This document shows positions 36,941 through 45,340 of a stretch of DNA of 64,000 nt, one piece after another (the stretch's first letter is position 1; each line of letters opens with the position of its first letter). The stretch lies in contig NZ_CP022437.1 in NCBI RefSeq assembly GCF_002224365.1, forward strand, positions 3,844,001 to 3,908,000. The letters run 5' to 3'. Position numbers and translations under genes: made by a program. The notes under the pieces are model-generated. The model saw nothing but the letters and a program-made list of their open reading frames with translations, was not told the DNA's origin and did no database searches. The stretch is from Virgibacillus necropolis (GTDB taxonomy: Bacteria > Bacillota > Bacilli > Bacillales > Amphibacillaceae).

Positions 36941-36993
36941 TCCTCATTAGCAAATGACCTAGAAACCGGATAAACAGAGGTTAAGATTCTGCT

Positions 36994-37029
36994 TAAAAAA
37001 CGGACAAACCCTCATCAAGGTCTGCCCGT
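36994..37029 (-). terminator. terminator of the element's main minus-strand operon
   Basis: On the minus strand: stem CGGGCAGACC / GGTTTGTCCG with a short loop, then TTTTTT. Confidence 0.7.
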
Positions 37030-37138
37030 CAATATTAGCGGTGATAGTGTTAGTTATATATATATCGTCATGCGGAAGGAGTTTTAAATTTTGCTCCGTT
37101 GTTTAACGCCCACCCTCGCACCGCCGTCATTGGTTACG

Positions 37139-37309
37139 TTAAATCTGTCGCGTATTTTCGTTCAATTCAATCTCAACGCTAATCCCGGCACCATTTCTTA
37201 GCGAAGTAGTCCGGGTAATATTTCCGCCTTGCTGCTCGACCGCTGCTATTAATTCCGTGAGTTCCTCGGTACTATACACCGTTCTATTAACCTGCGTGAT
37301 TGTCTTCAA
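37139..37309 (-). CDS. small hypothetical protein (56 aa)
   Basis: Begins with a TTG codon preceded by GGGG about 7 nt upstream and reads 'MKTITQVNRTVYSTEELTEL', then a Gly-rich turn and 'AGISVEIELNENTRQI'. The composition is coding-like. It is the last gene of the element's main operon, before the terminator at 36994. No known family. Confidence 0.5.
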   Translation of the reverse strand: MKTITQVNRTVYSTEELTELIAAVEQQGGNITRTTSLRNGAGISVEIELNENTRQI

Positions 37310-37480
37310 TATATCGCCCCATTCTGTTTTTAGTTTGAATTACATTTTAAATGTGACGGGGCTTATCCGAACCCCGCCGTTGTGCCTTCTAAAACGGTTT
37401 AAGACGCCGTCCCCTAACGTGTGTGCGTCTTATTTGTCGCCCTCCTACTATCCAACAAGTAGTGCCGACGGGCGGTTAAC

Positions 37481-38116
37481 TTATTCCACTTGTCCCATTC
37501 CCGTCTTACCTGACCGGTTGTCTTTGTGGTCGGAGTACGCCGTATGACTCATTCGTAACCTGCGAAACTTAGCATCCGGCGTACGTTCCGCGGCTGCTTG
37601 TACCTCGTCCAACGCTTCCTGTTGCGGTGTTTGTAATACTGACAAAGTTGTGTTCAGTCCTCGAAGGTTTTTTAACGTGTCCTTATCCGATACACTTTGT
37701 AATACTTTCGGTAATGATTTCCGAAGGTGGTCTAGTTGCGCCGGTGATAAATACTGTAAATTTCTTTCAAGCCGATCGAACGCTTCGGCTTTTTGATCGT
37801 CGTTATAGCTAAAAGCAACGTCACTTACGTATGTGTCCAGGTGATGATCCGCTAGTTTGCGGTCAATTTCCGTAATAGAAAAGTAGGACTTCGCGGCATC
37901 TTCCTTTGCGATGACTAGCGCTTCTTCTGCTGCGTGTTTGTATTGACGGTTAATGTCGTCAACTTCCTTTTCGAGTGCGTCTCGTAACTTTCGTGTTTCA
38001 TAAGCCTTTACATCTTCGGTGAAGCCGGGATTGTCACTTTTATTAATTGAGTCCGTGTCCTTGCGAAATTTATCTACCTTCTGATTGATTTGAATTTCAA
38101 ACTGTTTTAATTCCAT
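37481..38116 (-). CDS. hypothetical helical protein
   Basis: 211 residues, charged and largely alpha-helical, with probable coiled-coil stretches at about 1-80. It contains 'DRLERNLQYLSPAQLDHLRK' and ends in a basic tail. No known domain is recognised. It lies in the minus-strand run downstream of the HNH endonuclease, separated from the previous gene by about 55 bp. Confidence 0.65.
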   Translation of the reverse strand: MELKQFEIQINQKVDKFRKDTDSINKSDNPGFTEDVKAYETRKLRDALEKEVDDINRQYKHAAEEALVIAKEDAAKSYFSITEIDRKLADHHLDTYVSDVAFSYNDDQKAEAFDRLERNLQYLSPAQLDHLRKSLPKVLQSVSDKDTLKNLRGLNTTLSVLQTPQQEALDEVQAAAERTPDAKFRRLRMSHTAYSDHKDNRSGKTGMGQVE

Positions 38117-38170
38117 TTGTCATTTCCCCTTTTGTTTTTTATAGTTTTTGTTCATACAAATAGCGTACTT

Positions 38171-38497
38171 CTATCGCCCATAAGTGCTTTTGTCTAACGT
38201 TCGTGCAAACGGAATGTCCGTAGAATTCGTTGTTATATCTCCGCGTAAAATATAGTCCTCACGATCAATCACGTTTTTTAAGTCGTCACTGGCACCATTG
38301 AACGCGTAAAAGTCCGTACTTGCTTTCGTTGTGTACGTCGCTTTGTATACCGTTTCTGACGTAACACAATCGACTATAAACGCATTGATGTCTCGTGTCT
38401 TTCGGTCAACTCGCTTAATCTCAACGCGTGCTATGACCTCGCTTGGCTCCGGTTGATCGCTTTCCTCAATCGTGCCTTTGTTTCCGAATAGCCTCAT
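38171..38497 (-). CDS. hypothetical protein (108 aa)
   Basis: 108 residues with no recognised domain. 'EVIARVEIKRVDRKTRDINA' and 'FIVDCVTSETVYKATY' suggest a small beta-rich fold. Its ATG overlaps the stop of the preceding 42-codon gene (ATGA), so the two are translationally coupled. Confidence 0.65.
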   Translation of the reverse strand: MRLFGNKGTIEESDQPEPSEVIARVEIKRVDRKTRDINAFIVDCVTSETVYKATYTTKASTDFYAFNGASDDLKNVIDREDYILRGDITTNSTDIPFARTLDKSTYGR

Positions 38498-38622
38498 CGC
38501 TGCGCCTCCCGGTATTCCCGTAGTTCCTGGATTTTTCGTGGCGGTCTGTTAGTTTGGATCGGTATACCATGCTTGTTATATTGATTTGTTAATTGTCCAA
38601 TTTGCCTGTTCAATTTTCTCAA
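38494..38622 (-). CDS. small hypothetical protein (42 aa) with TTG start
   Basis: A 42-codon basic peptide, 'MRKLNRQIGQLTNQYNKHGI' with a Pro/Arg-rich end. The TTG start overlaps the TGA of the upstream gene (AATTGA), with GGAGG 7 nt before it. Its TGA overlaps the ATG of the next gene. Overlaps at both ends and the good ribosome binding site argue that it is real. Confidence 0.6.
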   Translation of the reverse strand: MRKLNRQIGQLTNQYNKHGIPIQTNRPPRKIQELREYREAQR

Positions 38623-39014
38623 TTAATTTCCTCCTCATATATAGTCGATTTCCTTCGTAGTGCATCCTCTGCTAAACGTAGCACCTCGCTATGCGCTCCG
38701 ATGTTGTACCGTTCACCCTTAACGAATACATTCGGATATAACGCTGCCCACTGGTACTTAACGTTCATCATTGCCGTACGTAACAAGGCCGATTCTCCGT
38801 CGTCAACGTTTATGTGCTGCATAACGGCTAGAAACGTTTGCTTATGCGATAACTTGTCCGGGCAATATATCGAATGTATTTCTAGCGTCGCGCCTCCGTT
38901 TCGTGTCTCCGGTAGGTAACGTAAAATTCCTATGCCGGTACGGTCGTCCTCGCGGATTGCTACGGCTTTATATTTGCATGTTAACTGGCTTTGCTTCGTT
39001 GTCGTGTCCGTCAC
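38619..39014 (-). CDS. hypothetical protein (131 aa)
   Basis: 131 residues, GTG start with AGGAGG at 7 nt. No recognised family. 'LEIHSIYCPDKLSHKQTFLA' and 'YNIGAHSEVLRLAEDALRRK' are well-formed mixed alpha/beta sequence. First gene of a tight three-gene group (38171-39014). Confidence 0.65.
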   Translation of the reverse strand: MTDTTTKQSQLTCKYKAVAIREDDRTGIGILRYLPETRNGGATLEIHSIYCPDKLSHKQTFLAVMQHINVDDGESALLRTAMMNVKYQWAALYPNVFVKGERYNIGAHSEVLRLAEDALRRKSTIYEEEIN

Positions 39015-39091
39015 ATAGTCGCCTCCTTGATTCGTTGTAACTCCGTTTCATATTGATCCGATTGATCGGCGAAGGCTTGTAGCTTGCGTGC

Positions 39092-39679
39092 TTATTCGTC
39101 GGTTAATTCCGGCGTATTTAATAGTTCGTACATTTCGTCGTACTCTATGCCGCGACGTTGCGCTAATCGGAATATTACTTGTTTCGTAGAATACTCGTCG
39201 CATTTATCCGCTAGAAACTCCATGATCGGCCGGTTACCCTTGCTAGCGTTGCAACCACCGCAGCACGGAAGTAAGTTTTTATACTCGTTGGTGCCTCCTT
39301 GTGCGAACGTAATTACATGATCGATAGTAACCGTGCTCGGATCGAGTTCCTTCCGGCAGTATATACATTCATCGTCACTAGATTGGATCATCGCTATATG
39401 GTAGCTTTGCAAGTCGTCGGCTATCGTTATGCCTAGCTTAGACTCGACCTGTCGGCGCTTACTTTGCGCTCGATGTAACGCTTGATCCGCTCGTCGTTTA
39501 GGCGTTGCGTTGTACTCCGCTAGTCTATCGGCGTTGTCTTTGCGGTATTGGTGGTCATAATTGTTCTGACACTCACGACAATACGACCGATAACCATCTT
39601 TGTTTTTGGAGTGCTTGTTAAACGCGTCCAATGGCTTAACCTCGTTACATTTTGTACATTTCTTTGTTTGATTTTCCAT
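39092..39679 (-). CDS. HNH endonuclease family protein
   Basis: 195 residues. An N-terminal CxxC...CxxC zinc site ('KKCTKCNEVKPLDAFNKHSK' and 'YCRECQNNY') is followed by the HNH core 'ECIYCRKELDPSTVTIDHVI' and 'GCNASKGNRP' (about 110-165). It cuts DNA or works with a packaging or homing function; HNH genes of this size are common in phages and their satellites. Directly after its TAA the same frame stays open for 26 more sense codons, so a longer ancestral protein is possible. Confidence 0.85.
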   Translation of the reverse strand: MENQTKKCTKCNEVKPLDAFNKHSKNKDGYRSYCRECQNNYDHQYRKDNADRLAEYNATPKRRADQALHRAQSKRRQVESKLGITIADDLQSYHIAMIQSSDDECIYCRKELDPSTVTIDHVITFAQGGTNEYKNLLPCCGGCNASKGNRPIMEFLADKCDEYSTKQVIFRLAQRRGIEYDEMYELLNTPELTDE

Positions 39680-39705
39680 AATTCATCCCGTCCCTTAATT
39701 TATTT

Positions 39706-39834
39706 TTATTTTAGTCCGATTTCATACTGCAATTGATTCATAGCCTCGCGTATTTCCCTACTGACATACGTTTGGCCATTTGCCTCTAGCATTGCAAGTG
39801 CGATTAAATATAGCGCTAATGTTTTCCCGTCCAT
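39706..39834 (-). CDS. small hypothetical protein (42 aa)
   Basis: 'MDGKTLALYLIALAMLEANG' followed by 'SREIREAMNQLQYEIGLK'. GGAGGTGACGG precedes the ATG at a good distance. It lies 27 bp upstream of the HNH gene, in the same direction. No family recognised. Confidence 0.55.
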   Translation of the reverse strand: MDGKTLALYLIALAMLEANGQTYVSREIREAMNQLQYEIGLK

Positions 39835-39943
39835 TCCGTCACCTCCCAAAAGATTTAATCCTTGACATTTCGCCAAAGTTGACTTATTCTTATATTGAGT
39901 AAGTTTAAACTTTTACATATACAGACATTAAAAAATAAAAACC

Positions 39944-40147
39944 CTACGTGATTTCCTCCTCCAAGTCGATGATTTCCGTTGATACTTTAAAGTGTTTCAG
40001 TATCTTAATCTTAGTCTTGTGCGATAACTCTAATTCGCCGTTTTCAACCTTCGATATTAATTGTTGCGACAATCCTACTTGCTTCGAAAATTCGGCTTGA
40101 CTTAATCCGTGATACAACCGAATAACTCGTACAGTTTTTCCGCTCAT
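39944..40147 (-). CDS. Cro/CI-type (XRE) helix-turn-helix regulator
   Basis: 67 residues consisting of one HTH_3 domain: 'YHGLSQAEFSKQVGLSQQLI' with 'SKVENGELELSHK'. Size and fold fit a phage-type repressor or Cro. It sits between the HNH group and the zinc-finger gene and may control the late part of the element's operon. Confidence 0.85.
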   Translation of the reverse strand: MSGKTVRVIRLYHGLSQAEFSKQVGLSQQLISKVENGELELSHKTKIKILKHFKVSTEIIDLEEEIT

Positions 40148-40296
40148 AACCCTGGCTCCCTTCTTACTAAAATGATTAATATTTACTATTCTTTAATCAA
40201 AGCTAAGGACGCCACCCCGTCGAGTAACGCCGTCGTGAAGGAACATGCGCGCTTAATATCCCTTCCTCACCAATACCGTACGGTCGCCACTTAAAA

Positions 40297-40824
40297 TCAG
40301 TACTCGGCTTTCTTAATCGATGTCTTACGGTTACCATCGCCATAAATATGATTCTTCGCTTCAATAGAGTTAATCGTCTTCATCGTGTGCGGCACTTCGA
40401 ATTTCCATCCGATTTTTAGCATTGAATACTCGTCAAGCCACAACGGATATTCTAGCCACCATATATAATCGTCTATTAACTTGCGCTTTCTTGGCTTCGG
40501 ATTAATTAAGTCCTGGCGCTCCCTCTGTTGCCGTTTCTGTATAGACTTTTTCGCGGTGTGGCAATCGTCGCAACAAGTTTTCTTCGTATTACGTAGGCTA
40601 TCGTCACGCCAATAATACTGACAGTAGGCGCAACGTTTGATCCGGTTGTCTGTTGCGTCGTGTATTTCACCGTCTAGCAGGCGTTGAAGTATCGGTATCG
40701 CGTCGGCCTGCGATTGTATAAATTGCTTGGCGAATTGGATCGCGCCTTCGCCCGGCTCCCTGCCTAAGTCTATCGATGATTCCCAATATTCCGTTATCTC
40801 TTTTCGCTCTTCTACTGTTTGCAT
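40297..40824 (-). CDS. CGNR-like zinc-finger protein
   Basis: About 175 residues. A helical N-terminal part is followed by a zinc site, 'RCAYCQYYWRDD' and 'KKTCCDDCHTAKKSIQKRQQ' (about 85-125), laid out like a CGNR-type zinc finger, then a Trp/Tyr-rich tail. The start at 40824 is preferred because GGGGG lies 8 nt upstream; the frame opens at 40830. Probably a nucleic-acid-binding protein. Function unknown. Confidence 0.7.
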   Translation of the reverse strand: MQTVEERKEITEYWESSIDLGREPGEGAIQFAKQFIQSQADAIPILQRLLDGEIHDATDNRIKRCAYCQYYWRDDSLRNTKKTCCDDCHTAKKSIQKRQQRERQDLINPKPRKRKLIDDYIWWLEYPLWLDEYSMLKIGWKFEVPHTMKTINSIEAKNHIYGDGNRKTSIKKAEY

Positions 40825-40931
40825 GTACATTTCCCCCTTGGTTGTTTGTATCGGTTGTTTTAAAAAGTACTGGTTTTCGGTACTAATAACTTATTTATAT
40901 AGAGATACCATGTAAGCAACACCATGCACGA

Positions 40932-42368
40932 CTAACCGGTAACATACGCCTTCCAACGGTTATCGAACTCGTATTGTTTAACATACTTACGTACCTCCTT
41001 CACGTCACATAACATTAACGCAACTTCGATAATAGATTGATTAGAAGTAACTTGGACGGCCTTCTCACCTTCTGCCGGCTTTTCGAACGCTAACTTGTAC
41101 TTATTCGGCTTATAACGTACCTGGCCGATTTCAAAACTGCGTGCCTTATCTAACTCGCCTTTACGGTGATACGTGATAAATCCACTTTCCACCAACTTCT
41201 TTATGGCGTTCTGCACCGTTTCCCTCGACGTTGTGCCTATCATCTTCATGGCAGTATTGACCGTTAGATAAAAGATATTGCCGTAACGCTTACTCGTAAC
41301 TAACATCGCGTAGGCTAACTGCTTTTGCCGAAATGTTCCGCAGCTTAAAACGGCTAGGATTTCCGACTTGTAAATAGTTAACGCCTTGTCGCTCGACTTT
41401 AACGTAATGTCGTTATCGAATACGTATTTTACTAATCGCTCGGCCTCTTTTAACCAGTATTCCGGCGTACTTCCTTCGCTGAAATATTCGCGCGGCGTTG
41501 CGAGCATAATATCCATTATGACGCCGACCGTTTCGTCTTCTTCCCACCCTTGCGTATTTCCGAAGCAAGCTAACGTAAAGGTTGTTTTGTGACGCGTTCC
41601 GCTCGCCGTTAGTCGGCCGGTTTCAATAATTCGTCCGGCGTTCTGTAATGCCTTGGATAAATCGACGGCGTTAACGGTGATGTCCGTACTGGCTACGATT
41701 GTTTCAAACTCTGTTATTTGCTCGTCGGTTAATCCGAAGTCTGTATCGGTAATAGTTTCGGCTGGCATTGGCTCAACGCTTAACAGATAATCGTATGACG
41801 CGTCCTCGACTAACGGCTCTAGCGTTTCATTGTCGACGAACCAACAACGATTGTCAGTTTTTTGATGAACTCCTAGCGGTATCTTAACACCCTGCGACCA
41901 CGACGGACGGAACTCGATTTGACCTTCCGGAAGTGAACCGACGCTAACTAATACGGATCGGTGAAACGCCTTTAGTTCCTCGACTTTAATTTGCTCCGTA
42001 AAGAAAAGATCGACGTGATAGCCTTTACCGCCCGAATAACTAACATGTATATCTTTTCGGCTGATTTCATATTCCGTTTCCAGTACGAGGACTAATTTTA
42101 ACGCGATCCAACGTGATAAACCCTCGTTAGCGCAATCGACATCGAACGTTATAAACTTACTGAAATGCCCTCCGGCAAATACTCCGTAAGTTAGGTCGCC
42201 TTTTAAATGCGTGTTTATCATACTGTCGTTAAACTTTGTAACCTTGTTGTCCGGCGCGTATGATAACGTGATGTACTTTCCGTTTTGAAACTGTACAAGA
42301 TATTTACTTCTCGTTTGAATGTACAACTCGTTAAACTTGCTAACAAGCTGCTTGGTTGGATTCTCCAT
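40932..42368 (-). CDS. archaeo-eukaryotic-type primase (AEP) of an integrative element
   Basis: 478 residues. The AEP catalytic core is in the first about 210: 'FITFDVDC' gives the metal-binding DxD, 'SYSGGKGYHVDLFF' the nucleotide-binding SxH motif, and 'QIEFRPSWSQGVKIPLGVH' the third conserved block. This resembles primases of plasmids, phages and TOTE-type systems. The C-terminal part (about 320-430) contains a winged-helix-like region ('MKMIGTTSRETVQNAIKKLV'). No helicase domain is fused. It probably primes replication of the excised element. It begins 3 bp after the DUF5659 gene. Confidence 0.85.
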   Translation of the reverse strand: MENPTKQLVSKFNELYIQTRSKYLVQFQNGKYITLSYAPDNKVTKFNDSMINTHLKGDLTYGVFAGGHFSKFITFDVDCANEGLSRWIALKLVLVLETEYEISRKDIHVSYSGGKGYHVDLFFTEQIKVEELKAFHRSVLVSVGSLPEGQIEFRPSWSQGVKIPLGVHQKTDNRCWFVDNETLEPLVEDASYDYLLSVEPMPAETITDTDFGLTDEQITEFETIVASTDITVNAVDLSKALQNAGRIIETGRLTASGTRHKTTFTLACFGNTQGWEEDETVGVIMDIMLATPREYFSEGSTPEYWLKEAERLVKYVFDNDITLKSSDKALTIYKSEILAVLSCGTFRQKQLAYAMLVTSKRYGNIFYLTVNTAMKMIGTTSRETVQNAIKKLVESGFITYHRKGELDKARSFEIGQVRYKPNKYKLAFEKPAEGEKAVQVTSNQSIIEVALMLCDVKEVRKYVKQYEFDNRWKAYVTG

Positions 42369-42371
42369 ACC

Positions 42372-42551
42372 TTAACGGCTCCTCTCTTTTCTATATTTAA
42401 CTAACTCGACCTCTAACTCCTTACTGTTTTTAAAGACAAAAACTAGCTTACCTACTCGTTTATGTGACGGCTCGATATACACAAGCTGAAAATCCTTTGC
42501 AACCAGGTCATTAGCCACCCTTAAACTTAAAATACATTTATACTTTTCCAT
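42372..42551 (-). CDS. small DUF5659-like protein (59 aa)
   Basis: 'MEKYKCILSLRVANDLVAKD' followed by 'GKLVFVFKNSKELEVELVKY'. This resembles the DUF5659 family, small proteins that accompany replication genes in phages and ICEs. GGAGAGG precedes the ATG, and its TAA lies 3 bp before the primase start, so the two are coupled. Function unknown. Confidence 0.65.
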   Translation of the reverse strand: MEKYKCILSLRVANDLVAKDFQLVYIEPSHKRVGKLVFVFKNSKELEVELVKYRKERSR

Positions 42552-42676
42552 GTAACCTCTCCTTTTGGTTGTTTAAAAAGTACTGGTTTTCGGTACTAAT
42601 AACTTATTTATATATAGGTAATCACTAGATTGATAGATTGCCGAAGGCTGTGTCTTGACCTTATTTGCGGTAACTC

Positions 42677-43756
42677 CTAACTCGCCGATTTGCCTGTCAA
42701 TCCGTCGTATGCTTTCTTTACTACGTCGAATAACTGCGCGTCTCCACCGTGATCCGGGTGTAGTAGCTTCATTAACTGGCGATACCGATCTTTTGCCTCT
42801 TGTTTCGTTGCGTTGTCCGGTACACCTAATATTTTCGACGATGATACACCGCGACCGAATAAACTGCTCCAATCAAAATTGTTGCCGCCTCCGCCGGTGT
42901 TTCCTTGTTCCCGGCGATTTTTCAATTCCTCGTCTGCTTTTTGTTGTGATTCCTCAAAGTCCGCCTTCATAGATTCATAATCGTTATTTTCGTAATATGT
43001 TTCTAGTTCCTTCCAATTAAATTCCCAACCTAATATTTTAGCTGTTGAAACCACCACACCGACCAACCCTTTAATGTATTTTAACTTCTTGTCTGGCGTT
43101 AATTTAGCAATCATAATTTTGTGTTTAACTTCAATCTCCACATCTATCTCGGATAGGACTAGTAACTTCCGCTGTATCTCGTGCGATTCGCTGCCAATCG
43201 CTAATATTTCCGATATACTCGCGTCTCCTTCCTCTAATTCTGTAGCAAACTCCGGTATTAAATTATTTAACGCTGCCGTTACCTTGTTAATGTAGGCGGA
43301 CTCATGTGGTACCTTCGTTGCTTGCTTCGGTTTCTTCGGCTGCTCTATTTGCGTCTCCGGGCGACGGCTTTCCTTCTGCCGCTCCGGTGCACCTTTAGCA
43401 TGGCGCACCTTTTCGCGAATAACCTTCTTTGTGTCCGTCTTGGCGTCAATTAGAAACGGCTTTACGTCGAGTTCTTCCGGTAATGAAAGTAATTCCGTTA
43501 ACTTGCTAACCGGTACATTTTCCGCACCTTCTACACCATTAAATCGCTTATATATTTGCATGTAACGTTGTGCTGTTCGTGGATTGTAGCCGACCGATTC
43601 GAGCCATTCCGTCCATTGTCCGTGCTGAATGTCGGTGTCCTTAACTTCCTTCAATATCCTACCTATTTGAAAGGTTGCGCCGGCTTCAATCTGCTGCCAT
43701 TCCTTCAATTCTCTTCTAGCGTCATCAAGGTTTACCCGATCCGTTAACTTTTCCAT
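42677..43756 (-). CDS. DUF3102 protein fused to a C-terminal J-domain
   Basis: 359 residues. The N-terminal DUF3102-like region (about 10-115, 'QIGRILKEVKDTDIQHGQWT', 'NPRTAQRYMQIYKRF') is found in plasmid and phage replication or partition proteins. A charged linker and a central helical domain follow. The end is a J-domain (about 305-350) with 'KQEAKDRYRQLMKLLHPDHG' including the HPD tripeptide that stimulates Hsp70/DnaK. The fusion suggests that the element recruits host DnaK to remodel its replication complex, as lambda does with DnaJ. This is inference. Confidence 0.82.
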   Translation of the reverse strand: MEKLTDRVNLDDARRELKEWQQIEAGATFQIGRILKEVKDTDIQHGQWTEWLESVGYNPRTAQRYMQIYKRFNGVEGAENVPVSKLTELLSLPEELDVKPFLIDAKTDTKKVIREKVRHAKGAPERQKESRRPETQIEQPKKPKQATKVPHESAYINKVTAALNNLIPEFATELEEGDASISEILAIGSESHEIQRKLLVLSEIDVEIEVKHKIMIAKLTPDKKLKYIKGLVGVVVSTAKILGWEFNWKELETYYENNDYESMKADFEESQQKADEELKNRREQGNTGGGGNNFDWSSLFGRGVSSSKILGVPDNATKQEAKDRYRQLMKLLHPDHGGDAQLFDVVKKAYDGLTGKSAS

Positions 43757-43777
43757 TCCTTAACCCTCCGTTTAGTT

Positions 43778-43872
43778 TTATTTTGCGTCCACTAATCGCG
43801 CTACCTGCTCGATGTAATCCGCGCCAAACTCTGCGTACATCTTATCCAGGCAAGCACCGACTGCCAGCCTTA
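43778..43872 (-). pseudogene. 3' remnant of a duplicated XRE regulator
   Basis: 'FGADYIEQVARLVDAK' matches the end of the intact regulator at 44317 ('FGADYIEQVAKLVK'). Only about 33 codons remain, directly after the gene at 43873. It indicates a duplication or a cargo insertion between two copies of the regulator. Confidence 0.6.
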
Positions 43873-44277
43873 TCAGTTTGTAGCTGAATAATAAATTTCT
43901 CCGGTATATTTATTCTCGATTAATTGAACATCATCCAATGCTATAATTTCGGTTGATACCCACCATGTATTGCTTTTCCGTCCTGTTTCTAATATTTCCG
44001 CCCATTTTTTATCAATTTTATTTTTTCGACTGTATGATTTCCAATATTGAAATGAATTTTTCTTTTTAACATGAATTCTTATTTCTGTTTTATCGACGAT
44101 ACTTCCGGTTAAACCCAACCCTTTTGGATTGGGTTCGTAGGCGGTCGTCAACCATACAACCGGTTTATAAAGTTCCTTATCCATCCGTAAATTACTTTCA
44201 GTTAGTTTTAAAAAACCAACCTTAATTATTTTTGGTAAATGAAAAGTACTTGTATAGTGATACAGTATTTTTTCCAT
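43873..44277 (-). CDS. hypothetical protein with DarT/ADP-ribosyltransferase-like start
   Basis: 134 residues opening 'MEKILYHYTSTFHLPKIIKV', a pattern (YHYT... followed by a Gly-turn) seen at the N-terminus of small ADP-ribosyltransferase-fold proteins such as DUF4433/DarT. 'PVVWLTTAYEPNPKGLG' and a C-terminal strand follow. The similarity is only in pattern. The gene is more AT-rich than its neighbours and sits between a regulator gene and a fragment of the same regulator, which marks it as inserted cargo. A toxin or defence role is a guess. Confidence 0.55.
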   Translation of the reverse strand: MEKILYHYTSTFHLPKIIKVGFLKLTESNLRMDKELYKPVVWLTTAYEPNPKGLGLTGSIVDKTEIRIHVKKKNSFQYWKSYSRKNKIDKKWAEILETGRKSNTWWVSTEIIALDDVQLIENKYTGEIYYSATN

Positions 44278-44316
44278 TCCGCAACCTCTCCCATTCCGGC
44301 GTAATCGCCATTAAAT

Positions 44317-44517
44317 TTATTTTACTAATTTCGCCACTTGCTCGATGTAATCCGCGCCGAATTCCTCACGAACCTTTGCGGAAATGTCCGTCGTTATCGC
44401 CCGTTCGCCTGTCTCGATCTTAGCGACAAGGCTGCGGCTGATTCCTAGCTTACCGGCGTATTGATACTGATTTGATCCGCTTAGCTTACGGATTGTTACG
44501 AACAACTTTACGTCCAT
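44317..44517 (-). CDS. Cro/CI-type (XRE) helix-turn-helix regulator
   Basis: About 66 residues, one HTH_3 domain: 'YQYAGKLGISRSLVAKIETG'. The ATG at 44517 has AAAGGAGG upstream; the frame extends to 44547. Repeated GTGGTAAAAA half-sites and a perfect palindrome lie directly upstream, so it probably binds there and controls its own operon and the leftward replication genes. Confidence 0.85.
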   Translation of the reverse strand: MDVKLFVTIRKLSGSNQYQYAGKLGISRSLVAKIETGERAITTDISAKVREEFGADYIEQVAKLVK

Positions 44518-44537
44518 ACTGCGTGCCTCCTTTAATC

Positions 44538-44632
44538 GTGGTAACATTGTGATTACGTGGTAAAAATTTTTACCCCTCTACTTACTAATACCAAAATAAT
44601 CGTCGAATTTGGGACATCCTAATTTTTACCAC
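44538..44632. promoter_or_regulatory. operator region of the XRE regulator
   Basis: GTGGTAAC (44538), the palindrome GGTAAAAATTTTTACC (44559-44574) and TTTTTACCAC (44623-44632) share a GTGGTAAAAA half-site upstream of the regulator gene. Confidence 0.5.
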
Positions 44633-44861
44633 AATTGCTATAACCGTTGTCCTGCGTAGCTTCGACGTACGAAAAATAAATTTTACGATATGTCCCTTCG
44701 AATACAACTACGTTGGCAACCGATCCATTTTAACGCTGACTGCCGAAATATTTCCGCCTATACTACCTAATAGCACAATGGCCGTTAAATTTGGGACATT
44801 TATCCGCTAACTTTTCGCCGTACAATTACTAATAACCTGAAAAGCACCGTTTGTGGGACAT
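44611..44861. repeat. four GGGACAT motifs in a gene-free stretch
   Basis: GGGACAT occurs at 44611-44617, 44793-44799 and 44855-44861, and inverted at 44690-44696. A symmetric pair (GGGACATTTTGTCCC) lies at about 47570 inside another gene of the element. The 44548-45094 stretch has no gene on either strand. The motifs could be iterons of a replication origin or regulator sites. Confidence 0.4.
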
Positions 44862-45094
44862 TTTTGTGCGAATTGTATTGTCTATCTACTTACTTATACC
44901 AATCATAAGGCTGTTTATGGGCCACCATCTACAGAATCCAGAATATTCAATTTTATTTAAACGTAATAAAGGCCCGACCGTCCGCCAAAACGATTGAGCC
45001 ATACTTTTTCGATTTACTTCACGCCGTCGTCATAGTGTAGAACAGAAAAGCCGATGTAAGCGCAAAGTCTACTAGGTAAAACGTTCTGATCTTG

Positions 45095-45322
45095 TCAATC
45101 GTGTAGTTTCGTATTTATGTTAGTCATAGGATCGCGGACGCCCTTGACATAACGGACATGAACGAAATACTTACGTTTAAGAATAACGTGGAATAGGCGT
45201 TCCATAGCTGCAGTGTGTGTTACGTTGGAAATAGACATTGCGGGATTATTGACTCCAGGAAACAAAATAGCGACTTTATAAACGGGTGCGTGGGTGATGA
45301 TGAAACGGAAGGGCTGGCACAT
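45095..45322 (-). CDS. hypothetical protein (75 aa)
   Basis: 75 residues, basic C-terminal half ('ERLFHVILKRKYFVHVRYVK'). AGAGGGG lies 8 nt before the ATG, and the gene starts 18 bp after the stop of the gene at 45341, which supports it. No family recognised. Confidence 0.5.
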   Translation of the reverse strand: MCQPFRFIITHAPVYKVAILFPGVNNPAMSISNVTHTAAMERLFHVILKRKYFVHVRYVKGVRDPMTNINTKLHD

Positions 45323-45340
45323 ACACCAACCCCTCTGGAT

